Of a DNA stretch of 64,000 nucleotides, positions 14,865 through 23,563 are shown piece by piece. The notes under the pieces are model-generated. The model made no database searches, was not told where the DNA came from, and saw nothing but the letters and a program-made list of their open reading frames with translations. Within the stretch, counting starts at the first letter, position 1. Each line of letters opens with the position of its first letter. This DNA comes from Streptomyces venezuelae (GTDB lineage: Bacteria > Actinomycetota > Actinomycetes > Streptomycetales > Streptomycetaceae): positions 1,760,001-1,824,000 of the forward strand of contig NZ_CP029193.1 in assembly GCF_008642355.1 (NCBI RefSeq), in the 5' to 3' direction. Position numbers and translations under genes: made by a program.

Positions 14865-16397
14865 TCAGTGCTGCAGGCGCCCGTCGTAGCGCCGGGGCAG
14901 TCCCAGCGGGTTGTCGTCGCGCAGCTCCGGCGGGAGCAGCGCCTCGGGGGTGTTCTGGTACGCGACCGGGCGCAGCCACCGTTCGACGGCCGTGCCGCCC
15001 ACCGACGTCGAGGTCGACGTGGTGGCGGGGTAGGGGCCGCCGTGGTGCTGGGCGGGGGCGACGGCGACGCCGGTCGGCCAGCCGTCGACGAGGACGCGTC
15101 CGGCGAGCGGCGTCAGCTCGGCGAGCAGTTCGACGCCCCGGCCGCTCTCCCCCGCGGCCTCGTCCGAGGAGAGCTGCACGGTGGCGGTGAGGTTGCCGGG
15201 CAGGCGGGAGAGGACGGCGGTGATCTCCGCGTCGTCGGCGTAGCGCGCGACGACGGTGACCGGGCCGAAGCACTCCTCCAGGAGCAGGTCGTGCGCCCCT
15301 TCGGCGGCGAGGCGCGCGGCCGGGACGGTGAGGAAGCCCGCGCTGACGGTGTGCTCGCCGCCCGCGCCGGGGGTGACCGGCGCGTCCACGTCGGGCAGGG
15401 CGGCGCGCTCGCGCACCCCGGCGACGAAGTTGTCCCGCATGCGGTGGTCGAGGAGCACCCCCGACTCGGTGTTGCTGACCGCCTCGGTCAGGGACTTCAC
15501 GAGCCGGTCGCCGCCCGCGCCCTCGGGGGCGAGGACCAGGCCGGGCTTGACGCAGAACTGGCCGACGCCGAGCGTCATGGAGCCCGCGAGTCCGGTGCCG
15601 ATCTGCTCGCCGCGCTCGGCGGCCGCCGCCTCGGTGACGACGACGGGGTTGAGGGAGCCGAGCTCGCCGTGGAAGGGGATCGGCACGGGCCGGGCGTTGG
15701 CCGCGTCGAAGAGGGCGCGCCCGCCGCGGATGGAGCCGGTGAATCCGGCGCCGGCGACCAGCGGGTGCTTGACGAGTTCGACGCCCGCGTCGAAGCCGTG
15801 CACGAGACCGAGGACGCCTTCGGGGATGCCGTGCCGGACCGCGGCCCTGCGCAGCACGGAGGCGACCAGCTCCGAGGTGCCGGGGTGGTCGGGGTGGGCC
15901 TTGACCACGACGGGGCAGCCCGCGGCGAGGGCGCTCGCCGTGTCGCCGCCGGGCACGGAGAAGGCGAACGGGAAGTTGGAGGCGGAGTAGACCGCGACGA
16001 CGCCGAGCGGGATCTTGTAGCGGCGCAGGTCCGGGACGGGCGGGGTCGCCGAGGCGTCGGGGTGGTCGATGACGATGCCGAGGAAGGCACCCTCGTCGAC
16101 CATGTCCGCGAAGGCGCGCAACTGGTAGCAGGTGCGGGCGAGTTCGCCGGAGAGCCGGACGGGGCCGAGGGCGGTCTCCGCGTCCGCGGCCTCCACGAGG
16201 TGGTCCTTCGCCTCTTCGAGGAGGTCCGCCGCGGTGCGCAGGAAGGCGGCACGGACCGTGCGGTCGGCGAGGGCGGACGCGGCGTCGCGGGCGGCGCGGA
16301 CCGCGACGTCGACCTCTTCGGCTGTGGCCTCCACCGCAACCTGCTCGCGCTGCTTCCCGGTTCGGGGGTCGACACTCCAGACTGGTGCTGCTGCCAC
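14865..16397 (-). CDS. 2-oxoglutarate-semialdehyde dehydrogenase (KGSADH, NADP-type aldehyde dehydrogenase)
   Basis: 510 aa from GTG 16397, chosen because GGAAAGG lies eight bases before it and the protein then starts V-A-A-A-P-V-W-S-V-D-P. Oxidises 2-oxoglutarate semialdehyde (2,5-dioxopentanoate) to 2-oxoglutarate. Aldehyde dehydrogenase fold: S-A-S-N-F-P-F-A-F-S-V-P-G-G-D-T and V-V-V-K-A-H-P for cofactor binding, general base Glu245 (H-G-E-L-G-S-L-N-P) and catalytic Cys282 (G-Q-F-C-V-K-P). These motifs are those of the KGSADH class induced by aldarates rather than of general ALDH. It is divergent from an IclR regulator. The matching KdgD-type dehydratase and a uronate dehydrogenase are about 13-15 kb away in this window. 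Confidence 0.85.
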   Translation of the reverse strand: MAAAPVWSVDPRTGKQREQVAVEATAEEVDVAVRAARDAASALADRTVRAAFLRTAADLLEEAKDHLVEAADAETALGPVRLSGELARTCYQLRAFADMVDEGAFLGIVIDHPDASATPPVPDLRRYKIPLGVVAVYSASNFPFAFSVPGGDTASALAAGCPVVVKAHPDHPGTSELVASVLRRAAVRHGIPEGVLGLVHGFDAGVELVKHPLVAGAGFTGSIRGGRALFDAANARPVPIPFHGELGSLNPVVVTEAAAAERGEQIGTGLAGSMTLGVGQFCVKPGLVLAPEGAGGDRLVKSLTEAVSNTESGVLLDHRMRDNFVAGVRERAALPDVDAPVTPGAGGEHTVSAGFLTVPAARLAAEGAHDLLLEECFGPVTVVARYADDAEITAVLSRLPGNLTATVQLSSDEAAGESGRGVELLAELTPLAGRVLVDGWPTGVAVAPAQHHGGPYPATTSTSTSVGGTAVERWLRPVAYQNTPEALLPPELRDDNPLGLPRRYDGRLQH

Positions 16398-16437
16398 CGC
16401 GGTTTCCCTTTCCAAAGGTATGCCACTCACCAGGGCT

Positions 16438-16453
16438 GTTCGATATGCTGAAC
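16438..16453. promoter_or_regulatory. Candidate IclR operator
   Basis: Short inverted repeat GTTC-N8-GAAC in the 124-bp divergent region between the KGSADH and IclR genes. Short arms; position is the main argument. Confidence 0.25.
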
Positions 16454-16521
16454 GCTGTCTTCGTTGATGAATGGCGGGGACTTCGGAGACTATTTCTCGG
16501 CGTTCAAAGGGGTCAAGGGCG

Positions 16522-17295
16522 ATGTCGGCTGGCGAGACCGGAGGCGGTGCGCAGGTCAAGTCCGCCGTGCGGACGGTGGAATTGCTCGAGTACTTCGCGG
16601 GCCGTCCCGGAATGCACTCCTTGGCAGCCGTCCAGGAGGCCGTCGGATACCCCAAGTCGAGCCTCTACATGCTGCTGCGCACCCTGGTGGAGCTCGGCTG
16701 GGTGGAGACGGACGCGACCGGCACGCGGTACGGGATCGGGGTGCGCGCCCTGCTCGTCGGCACGTCGTACATCGACGGCGACGAAGTCGTGGCCGCCGCC
16801 CGCCCGACCCTCGACCGGCTCTCCGACGACACCACGGAGACCATCCACCTCGCGCGGCTCGACGGCACGAACGTCGTCTACCTCGCCACCCGGCAGTCGC
16901 AGCACTACCTCCGCCCCTTCACGCGCGTCGGCCGCCGCCTGCCCGCGCACTCCACGTCGCTCGGCAAGGCGCTGCTCGCGACGTACACCGACGACCAGGT
17001 CCGCAAGATGCTCCCGGAGACGCTGCCCGCGCTCACCGAGCACACGATCACCGACCGCGAGAAGCTCGTCGAGGAGCTGCGCGTGGTCCGCGAGCAGGGC
17101 TTCGCGGTCGACCGCGAGGAGAACACGCTCGGACTTCGCTGCTTCGGCGTGGCCATCCCCTACCGCACGCCCGCGCGCGACGCGATCAGCTGCTCCGTGC
17201 CGGTGGCGCGGCTCACGCCCGCGCACGAACAGATGGTGAAGGACGCGCTCTTCGACGCGCGCGACCGGCTGTCACTGGCGACTCGTAGGCTCTGA
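16522..17295 (+). CDS. IclR family transcriptional regulator
   Basis: 257 aa, ATG 16522 with AAGGG upstream. N-terminal winged helix (about residues 13-75: S-A-V-R-T-V-E-L-L-E-Y-F, Y-P-K-S-S-L-Y-M-L-L-R-T-L recognition helix) and a C-terminal GAF-like effector domain (about 80-255) with L-P-A-H-S-T-S-L-G-K-A-L-L-A and F-A-V-D-R-E-E-N. Probably the local regulator of the divergent KGSADH gene, with a sugar-acid derivative as ligand by context. The GNAT gene begins 3 bp after its stop and is likely cotranscribed. Confidence 0.9.
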   Translation: MSAGETGGGAQVKSAVRTVELLEYFAGRPGMHSLAAVQEAVGYPKSSLYMLLRTLVELGWVETDATGTRYGIGVRALLVGTSYIDGDEVVAAARPTLDRLSDDTTETIHLARLDGTNVVYLATRQSQHYLRPFTRVGRRLPAHSTSLGKALLATYTDDQVRKMLPETLPALTEHTITDREKLVEELRVVREQGFAVDREENTLGLRCFGVAIPYRTPARDAISCSVPVARLTPAHEQMVKDALFDARDRLSLATRRL

Positions 17296-17298
17296 CGC

Positions 17299-17775
17299 AT
17301 GGATGTCAGCCTGCGCGAAGTCCACGACAGCGATCTGCCCGTCTTCTTCCGGCAGATGAACGACCCCGAAGCGACCCGCATGGCCGCGTTCACCCCCGAG
17401 GACCCGTCCGACCACGACGCCTTCGAGGCGCACTGGGCGAAGATGCGGACCTCCGCCGACATCGCCGTCCGCACGGTCCTCGCGGACGGGGACGTGGTGG
17501 GGAACGCGGGGGTGTACGGAGCGCCGGGCGAGCGGGAGGTCACGTACTGGATCGACCGCGCGTACTGGGGCCGCGGCCTCGCCACGGCCGCCCTGCGCGG
17601 CCTCCTGGAACTGGAGCGGGACCGCCCGCTCTACGCCCGCGCGGCGGCGGACAACGCGGCGTCGATAAGGGTCCTGGAGAAGTGCGGCTTCCGGTTCTCC
17701 GCGAAGGACCGCGGCTACGCACCGGCCCGCGGCGAGGAGATCGACGAGGTCGTCCTCGTCCTGCACGCCGGCTGA
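17299..17775 (+). CDS. GNAT family N-acetyltransferase
   Basis: 158 aa, ATG 17299. RimJ/RimL-like GNAT fold: opening D-V-S-L-R-E-V-H-D-S-D-L-P-V-F-F, Y-W-I-D-R-A-Y-W-G-R-G-L-A-T-A-A-L as acetyl-CoA motif (about residues 81-97), and A-A-A-D-N-A-A-S-I-R-V-L-E-K-C-G-F, which is typical of this group. The substrate may be a ribosomal protein, another protein or a small amine; not determinable. Coupled to the iclR gene. Confidence 0.85.
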   Translation: MDVSLREVHDSDLPVFFRQMNDPEATRMAAFTPEDPSDHDAFEAHWAKMRTSADIAVRTVLADGDVVGNAGVYGAPGEREVTYWIDRAYWGRGLATAALRGLLELERDRPLYARAAADNAASIRVLEKCGFRFSAKDRGYAPARGEEIDEVVLVLHAG

Positions 17776-17873
17776 GGGTCCGCCGCGCGGTGGCCGGGCC
17801 TCCACCGTGCGGCGGAGGTGGATCGTCGCGGGGCAGGAGGTGCGGAGGGGTGCTCGGGCGGGAGCGTTGAGGC

Positions 17874-18899
17874 ATGTCGCAGACCCTGTCCCCCGCAACG
17901 CCGCCCGCCGCCCCGCCCGTCGGGCCCGCGGCACTCCGTCTCAGCAGGCCCCGGCGCGTCCTCCGGCTCGTCTCCGTGGTCGCCTGCGTGCCGTACCTCG
18001 CTCTCAAGGCCGCCTGGATCGGCGGGAGTCACGTCGGGATCCCCGACGGCAGTCCACTGCTGGAGCACCGGGCGACGATGATCGTCGCCAATGGGGTGAC
18101 CGTCCTCATGGACGCGGGCGTCATCGTGCTCGCGCTGCTCCTGACCCTGCCGTGGGGGCTGCGGGCGCCCGCCTGGCTGCTCGCCGCGCCCCTGTGGGTC
18201 GCCACCGGGCTGCTGACGCCGATCATGGCCGGGTACCCGCTGCAGCTCGCGGTCGGCGCGCTCGGCGGCGATACCGGCGGCCCGTCGGGGAACAGCGGGG
18301 ACGAGCCGTTCCTCGACGGCTGGGTCTTCGGCGTCGTGTACACCGGGTTCATCGTGCAGGGTGTCGCGCTCGGTTCCCTCTTCGCGCTCCACGCCCGGGA
18401 CCGCTGGGGACATGTGTGGCGCGGACGGATCGGGGACGGGCCGCCGTCCGGAGGCGACCGGTGGACGCGGACCGCCGCGGTCGTCGCCGCGCCGCTCGCC
18501 CTCTTCCCCGCCTGCCTGCACGCCCTGTGGGCCGCGGGCTCCACCGTGGGGCTCGGCGAAGGACGGGTTCAGGGGCGTACGGCCGACTTCCACGTACTGG
18601 AGTTCCTGGACGTCTTGTACCTCGTCGCCGCCGTGGGCGGCGCCCTCGTGCTCGTCTTCCGCAGGCTTCCCGCGCTCCCCGTGAAGGTGCCGCTGGCCCT
18701 GGCGTGGGCGGGCTCGGGGGCCACGGGCTGCTGGGGCGCCTGGCTGCTCGCCGCCTCGCTCACCGGCCCCGCGGACGACCTCGCCACGGGCCCCTCCGGC
18801 CCGACAGTCCTGGCCTACGCTGTGCAGATGATCACCGGGTTGCTCGTCGCCGCGGCCGGGGCCCGCCACCTGACGCGGCGGGCGGAGTCCACGGCGTGA
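17874..18899 (+). CDS. Multi-pass membrane protein coupled to a two-component system
   Basis: 341 aa, ATG 17874 just after GAGG. About eight hydrophobic segments are visible (near residues 25-48, 75-97, 105-130, 150-172, 205-235, 255-275, 285-310, 320-335). I do not recognise a defined family. Its TGA overlaps the GTG of the histidine kinase gene by 4 bp (GTGA), and the kinase in turn overlaps the response regulator the same way, so the three are one translational unit. A sensor, accessory or effector role for the kinase is inferred from this context only. Confidence 0.75.
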   Translation: MSQTLSPATPPAAPPVGPAALRLSRPRRVLRLVSVVACVPYLALKAAWIGGSHVGIPDGSPLLEHRATMIVANGVTVLMDAGVIVLALLLTLPWGLRAPAWLLAAPLWVATGLLTPIMAGYPLQLAVGALGGDTGGPSGNSGDEPFLDGWVFGVVYTGFIVQGVALGSLFALHARDRWGHVWRGRIGDGPPSGGDRWTRTAAVVAAPLALFPACLHALWAAGSTVGLGEGRVQGRTADFHVLEFLDVLYLVAAVGGALVLVFRRLPALPVKVPLALAWAGSGATGCWGAWLLAASLTGPADDLATGPSGPTVLAYAVQMITGLLVAAAGARHLTRRAESTA

Positions 18900-20167
18900 C
18901 GTCACTCGCCACCGCCCTCTTCGGGCGCCGGACCCGCCGCCGGTGGATCCACCTCATCCTCGGCGGGGCCCTCGCCATGCCGTACGTCTTCGTCGGCTCC
19001 GTCGCCGTCGGACCGCTCTTCGGCGACAGGACGTTCTTCGGCTCGTTCGGCGCCCAGCTCAGCGCGTTCGCCGTGGGCCTGCCGCTCGCCGCGATCACCG
19101 CGCTGTTCCCGCTGACCCGGCCCATGTCGGTGGCCGCCGTGCGCGCCCTGTGCGCGGTGCCCGACGAGTCCCTCGCCGACGGCCCCGCACGGACCCGCGC
19201 GGCACGTGGCCGCACCGTCGCCTGGTTCACGCTGCACCTCGGCCTCGGCGGGGTCGTCAGCGGCATGTCGCTCGCGCTGCCGCCGTTCGCGGCGTTCCTC
19301 GTCGCACTGCCCTTCGTCCCCGCGCTGCGGGACGACAGCACCGGGCCGCCCCCGTTCTTCGACGAACCCTGGTGGCTCGTCCTCTCCCCCGTCGCCGGTC
19401 TGCTCTCGTTCGCCGCGCTCGCCGCCTGCGCCGCCGCGGCCGGCGGGCTCCTCGCGCGCTGGGCGCCCGGCCTCCTCGGGCCGACGCCCGCCGACCGGCT
19501 CGCGGCCGCCGAGCGCCGCGCCGCCGACCTCGCCGTCCGCAACCGCCTCGCGCGCGAACTGCACGATTCGGTCGGCCACGCCCTCAGCGCGGTCACCCTC
19601 CAGGCGAGCGCGGCCCGCCGCGTCCTCGACCACGACCCGGAGTTCGTGCGCGGGGCCCTCGCCGCCATCGAGGAGACCACGCGCCGCACGGTGGGCGAGC
19701 TGGACGCCGTGCTCGGCGTGCTGCGCGAGGGCGACGGCGCCCGCCCGACGGCCCCCGCCCCCACGCTCGGCGCCGACCTCGACGGCCTCCTGCGCCGCAC
19801 CCGCGCGGGCGGCCTGCGCGTGTCCGCGACGGTCGACGCGGACCCCGACACGCTGCCCCCGCAGGTCTCCCGCGAGGCCTACCGCATCGTCCAGGAGGCC
19901 CTGAGCAACGCGCTGCGGCACGGCGGCGACGCCACCTCCGTCACCCTGCGCGTCGCCGTGGTCGGCACCGAGCTGACCGTCACGGCCGAGAACCCCCTCC
20001 CGGCCTGCTCCCCCGCCTCCCGGCCCGGCGGCGGCCACGGCCTGCGCGGCATCGCCGACCGGGCCCGGCTGCTCGGCGGCACGGCGGACGCGGGCCCCCG
20101 CGACGGCACGTGGCACCTGGACGTACGACTGCCTCTGAAAGATGAGCGAGTGGAGAGACAGCAGTGA
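18896..20167 (+). CDS. NarL-type sensor histidine kinase
   Basis: 423 aa from GTG 18896, the start set by the GTGA overlap with the preceding gene. Residues 1-200 hold about five transmembrane segments with little extracytoplasmic loop, so the signal is probably sensed in the membrane. The HisKA_3 phosphoacceptor is in A-R-E-L-H-D-S-V-G-H-A-L (about residues 220-231) and the ATPase domain has V-Q-E-A-L-S-N-A-L-R-H and G-G-H-G-L-R-G-I. The stop overlaps the response regulator start. Confidence 0.92.
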   Translation: MTSLATALFGRRTRRRWIHLILGGALAMPYVFVGSVAVGPLFGDRTFFGSFGAQLSAFAVGLPLAAITALFPLTRPMSVAAVRALCAVPDESLADGPARTRAARGRTVAWFTLHLGLGGVVSGMSLALPPFAAFLVALPFVPALRDDSTGPPPFFDEPWWLVLSPVAGLLSFAALAACAAAAGGLLARWAPGLLGPTPADRLAAAERRAADLAVRNRLARELHDSVGHALSAVTLQASAARRVLDHDPEFVRGALAAIEETTRRTVGELDAVLGVLREGDGARPTAPAPTLGADLDGLLRRTRAGGLRVSATVDADPDTLPPQVSREAYRIVQEALSNALRHGGDATSVTLRVAVVGTELTVTAENPLPACSPASRPGGGHGLRGIADRARLLGGTADAGPRDGTWHLDVRLPLKDERVERQQ

Positions 20168-20823
20168 CCGCGAACGGCATCAGGGTCGTCCTCGCCGACG
20201 ACGAACGCATGGTCCGCACCGCCCTGCGCGCGATCCTCTCGGCCGAACGGGGCATCGACGTGGTCGGCGAGGCGACGACGGGCGCCGAGGCGGTCTCCGT
20301 CGTACGGGACCTGAAGCCCGACGTGGTCCTGATGGACGTCCGCATGCCGGAGGTCGACGGCATCCGCGCCACCGAGCAGATCCTGCGGACGATGTCCGCG
20401 CCGCCGCGCGTCGTCGTCGTGACGACCTTCGAGAACGACGCCTACGTGTACGAGGCGCTGCGCGCGGGAGCCGCCGGGTTCCTCCTCAAGCGGGCGGACG
20501 CGGACGAGCTCGTCCAGGCGGTCCGGCTCGTCGCGCGCAGCGACTCGCTGCTCTTCCCCGCGGCGGTCCGCGCCCTGGCCGCCGAGCACGGCCGCGCCGA
20601 GCCCGCCCCGCCCGCCTGGATGGCCCGGCTCACCGGCCGCGAGAGCGAGGTGCTGCGGCTGATGGCGGCGGGACTCACCAACGCGGAGATCGCCGGGCGG
20701 ATGGGCGTGGGCGCGGCGACGGTGAAGACGCATGTGGCGTCCGTCCTCGCCAAGACCGGGGCGCGGGACCGCACGCAGGCGGTGATCGCGGCGTACGAGG
20801 CGGGCTTCATGAAGACCGGCTGA
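20164..20823 (+). CDS. NarL/LuxR family response regulator
   Basis: 219 aa. Receiver domain residues 1-125 with acidic pair Asp12-Asp13, phosphoacceptor Asp58 (V-V-L-M-D-V-R-M-P), Thr in V-V-T-T-F and Lys in F-L-L-K. LuxR helix-turn-helix at about 150-210 (L-T-G-R-E-S-E-V-L-R-L-M-A-A-G-L-T-N-A-E-I). Partner of the kinase upstream by gene overlap. Target genes are unknown. Confidence 0.93.
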   Translation: MTANGIRVVLADDERMVRTALRAILSAERGIDVVGEATTGAEAVSVVRDLKPDVVLMDVRMPEVDGIRATEQILRTMSAPPRVVVVTTFENDAYVYEALRAGAAGFLLKRADADELVQAVRLVARSDSLLFPAAVRALAAEHGRAEPAPPAWMARLTGRESEVLRLMAAGLTNAEIAGRMGVGAATVKTHVASVLAKTGARDRTQAVIAAYEAGFMKTG

Positions 20824-20927
20824 GCGGCCGGACCCCGTCCGGACGACACATGAGGACTGGATGAGAAAACCGCCTCAAGCACGCCAGAAGGGAACGAAAC
20901 CGTCCCCTCCGTTCGTCCTCCCACGGG

Positions 20928-22376
20928 ATGAACAAGACGATCAGGCGCGCCTCGGTCTTCGCGCTGCTGCTCGTGCTCGCCCTGCTGGTGCGGGCGACAT
21001 GGGTGCAGTTCCACGACTCGACGGCTCTCGCGGACGACAAGCACAACCGGCGGAACGTGATGGCGCAGTACGCGAATCCGCTGGGCGACATCATCGTGGG
21101 CGGTGAGGCCATCACCGGCTCCGAAAGGACGAAGGGAGGAGACCTCGCGTACAAGCGCACGTACAAGAACGGCGCCCTCTACTCGCCCATCACGGGGTAC
21201 AGCTCGCAGGTGTACGGCGCCACTCAGCTAGAGGGCATCTACAAGGACCTGCTCGACGGCACCGACAACCGCCTGAAGAACCCCCTCGACGTGCTCACCA
21301 ACAAGCGGGCCGCCCCCGGTGACGTGGTCACGACGATCGACCCGGCGGTGCAGAAGGCCGGGTACAAGGCGCTCGGCGACACCAAGGGCGCCGCCGTGGC
21401 CATCGACCCCGAGACCGGCAAGATCCTCGGCATGGTCTCGACCCCGTCGTACGACCCGTCGAGGATCAGCGGCTCGTCGGACTCCGAGGCGTGGAAGGAG
21501 CTGACCACCGACAAGGAGAAGCCGATGGTCAACCGCGCGATGCGGCAGCCGCTCCCGCCCGGTTCCACCTTCAAGCTGGTCGTCGCGGCAGCGGCCCTGG
21601 AGGACGGTCTGTACGGCTCGGTGGACGAGCGGACGAGCAGCCCGAACCCGTACACGCTGCCCGGCACGCGCACGGTCCTCAAGAACGAGAACCAGTCGGC
21701 TCCCTGCGAGAACGCGAACATCCGCACGGCGCTGCAGTACTCGTGCAACAACGTCTTCGCGAAGATGGCCGTCGACCTGGGCCAGGACAAGGTCAAGGCG
21801 ATGGCGGACAAGATGGGCTTCGACACGGACAAGCTGGACGTGCCGGTGCGCGCGGCCAAGAGCGTCTACCCGTCCGGCATGGACAAGGCGCAGACCGCGC
21901 TCAGCGGCATCGGCCAGTTCGACGTCACGGCGACGCCGCTCCAGATGTCGATGGTCTCCGCGGCCATCGCCAACGGCGGCGTGCTGGAGAAGCCGCACAT
22001 GGTGTCGCAGATCAGCGACTCCGGCGGCGACGTCCTGGAGAAGTACGACGACGGCGCGTCGCAGCGCGTGATGGACACGTCGACCGCCGAGGGCCTGCAG
22101 TCCGCGATGCAGACGGTCGTCGAGAAGGGCACCGGCACCAACGCGAAGATCGACGGCGCGACGGTGGGCGGCAAGACCGGTACGGCGCAGCACGGCGAGA
22201 ACAACAGCAAGACGCCGTACGCCTGGTTCACGTCGTACGCCAAGGGCGGCGACGGCAAGGAGGTGGCGGTCGCGGTGATGATCGAGTCGTCGAGCGCGGC
22301 ACGCGACGAGGTCAGCGGCAACGGTCTGGCTGCGCCGATCGCGAAGGCGATGATGTCGGCGGCGCTGAAGTCCTGA
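20928..22376 (+). CDS. Class B penicillin-binding protein (transpeptidase)
   Basis: 482 aa, ATG 20928. One N-terminal membrane anchor (about residues 7-24), a short non-catalytic domain, then a transpeptidase domain with all three motifs: S-T-F-K (Ser213, Lys216), S-C-N (272-274) and K-T-G (416-418). It crosslinks peptidoglycan outside the membrane. At 482 aa it is shorter than FtsI and PBP2 and matches the compact PbpA-like enzymes of actinomycetes. It is followed by a long hairpin shared with the convergent gene. No cell-division partners are adjacent. Confidence 0.92.
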   Translation: MNKTIRRASVFALLLVLALLVRATWVQFHDSTALADDKHNRRNVMAQYANPLGDIIVGGEAITGSERTKGGDLAYKRTYKNGALYSPITGYSSQVYGATQLEGIYKDLLDGTDNRLKNPLDVLTNKRAAPGDVVTTIDPAVQKAGYKALGDTKGAAVAIDPETGKILGMVSTPSYDPSRISGSSDSEAWKELTTDKEKPMVNRAMRQPLPPGSTFKLVVAAAALEDGLYGSVDERTSSPNPYTLPGTRTVLKNENQSAPCENANIRTALQYSCNNVFAKMAVDLGQDKVKAMADKMGFDTDKLDVPVRAAKSVYPSGMDKAQTALSGIGQFDVTATPLQMSMVSAAIANGGVLEKPHMVSQISDSGGDVLEKYDDGASQRVMDTSTAEGLQSAMQTVVEKGTGTNAKIDGATVGGKTGTAQHGENNSKTPYAWFTSYAKGGDGKEVAVAVMIESSSAARDEVSGNGLAAPIAKAMMSAALKS

Positions 22377-22418
22377 GCGACGACCACACCGCCTCACCCG
22401 CCTGACGCTCCCTCCCGA

Positions 22419-22460
22419 GGCGCCGCCCCGACCCCCTCCCCCCGGGTCAGGGGCGGCGCC
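22419..22460. terminator. Hairpin between convergent PBP and permease-prefix genes
   Basis: Perfect 11-bp arms (GGCGCCGCCCC at 22419-22429 and its complement at 22450-22460), extended inward by GACC/GGTC with one bulge. The right arm overlaps the last codons of the minus-strand gene. Confidence 0.65.
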
Positions 22461-23208
22461 CGCGCCACATGTGCAGCGCCCCCATCACGCCCGCGACCGC
22501 GACCACCCCGGCGACCAGGCCCACCACGAACCCGAGGCCGGAGCTCGCCTCCCCGTCATCGACGGCGACGGAGACACCGGCGGCGGCCACCGCGAGGGCG
22601 AGCACGCCGAGGAGGACGTGGAACTTGCGGCTGAAGAAGCGGGACCGCTCCGGCACGGGCGGCGGTGACTCCACGCGCGCGGCGGGCCCGAGGCTCGCGG
22701 CGCGCGGCCGTTTGAACCAGGCGTAGACGATCCACGTCCCGCAGGCCTCCCAGCCGTCGGGGGCGAGCCGCTCGTCGAGGTTCTCGCGCCCGCGTGTGAT
22801 CAGCTCGCGCCGGTACTCCCAGCGCTGCGGCTGCGCCACGTCCCGGTGGCTGACGAAGCGGCCGAGGGCGTCGACGCGTTCGACCTCCCAGCCCTCGTCG
22901 CCGAAGCGGTTGAGGAGCTCCTCGTCGACGTAGGTGTCGGCGGTCCAGCGCCAGGTCTCGACCGTCTTGTCCGGCGTCCGTGGTGCCCGCTCCCCCGCGG
23001 CGGGCACCAGCTGGGCCGCGAACTCGTCGGCGGGCCCGAACTCGGCCTCCGCGTCCTCGGCCCCGGACTCTTCGAGGTGCGCGGCGAGGTCCGTGACGGT
23101 CGTCTCGACGCGGTCGGCGGGCAGGCCGCGCGCCCGGAGCCGCTCGGCGAGGTCGATGAGGTAGCCGTCCCGCATGTACTGCGCGGAGGGCGTGTTCTGC
23201 GTGGTCAT
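22447..23208 (-). CDS. Membrane-anchored protein with N-terminal permease-prefix-like (HAAS-type) helices
   Basis: 253 aa from ATG 23208, which overlaps the padR stop (ATGA). Residues 10-70 resemble the short helical prefix found in PadR-linked membrane proteins (Y-L-I-D-L-A-E-R-L-R-A-R-G-L-P, then A-E-F-G-P-A-D-E-F-A). The middle part (about 80-165) is Trp-rich (V-E-T-W-R-W-T-A-D, G-D-E-G-W-E-V-E-R-V), a repeated DUF-like arrangement also seen at A-P-D-G-W-E-A-C-G-T-W. Two membrane helices are near 193-213 and 222-245. I do not know a function. By context it is the effector or sensor partner of PadR. Confidence 0.7.
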   Translation of the reverse strand: MTTQNTPSAQYMRDGYLIDLAERLRARGLPADRVETTVTDLAAHLEESGAEDAEAEFGPADEFAAQLVPAAGERAPRTPDKTVETWRWTADTYVDEELLNRFGDEGWEVERVDALGRFVSHRDVAQPQRWEYRRELITRGRENLDERLAPDGWEACGTWIVYAWFKRPRAASLGPAARVESPPPVPERSRFFSRKFHVLLGVLALAVAAAGVSVAVDDGEASSGLGFVVGLVAGVVAVAGVMGALHMWRGRRP

Positions 23209-23549
23209 CGTGACTCCACTCCCGCCTTGGCGAGGGCCTCGCGTACGGATCCGTCGAAAGCGAGCCACAGCCCGCCCTGTTCGCCGAGGGTCGCGCGTCC
23301 GGCGTCGGTGAGCCGGTAGTAGCGCCGGCCGGGGCCCTTCTCGGTGACCCGGAACTCCGCGGCGACCAGGTCCGCCTCCTCCAGGCGGTTGAGCACGGGG
23401 TAGAGCGTGCCGCCCTTGATCTGGCCGAAGCCCGCGGCCCCGAGTTGTTTGGCGATCTCGTAGCCGTAGCTCTCGCCGTCGGTGAGGGCGGCGAGCACGA
23501 GCAGGTCGAGGACGCCCTTGAACCAGCTGGCGCGGCGGTCGGTCGTCAC
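23205..23549 (-). CDS. PadR family transcriptional regulator
   Basis: 114 aa from GTG 23549 with AGGAGA eight bases upstream. Winged helix-turn-helix: W-F-K-G-V-L-D-L-L-V-L-A-A-L, G-E-S-Y-G-Y-E-I-A-K-Q-L, then the PadR signature G-T-L-Y-P-V-L-N-R-L-E-E and the wing G-P-G-R-R-Y-Y-R-L-T. Located between the CPBP-like gene (14 bp upstream) and the permease-prefix gene (4-bp overlap), so it should regulate its own operon from the promoter before 24301. Confidence 0.92.
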   Translation of the reverse strand: MTTDRRASWFKGVLDLLVLAALTDGESYGYEIAKQLGAAGFGQIKGGTLYPVLNRLEEADLVAAEFRVTEKGPGRRYYRLTDAGRATLGEQGGLWLAFDGSVREALAKAGVESR

Positions 23550-23563
23550 GTCACATCTCTCCT

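Noticed and set aside
20891..20917. ECF/SigE-type promoter (GGAAC ... CGTC) before the penicillin-binding protein gene
   Set aside because: The spacing between the two boxes is 18 bp, longer than the usual ECF spacing, and the -10 region is not otherwise supported.
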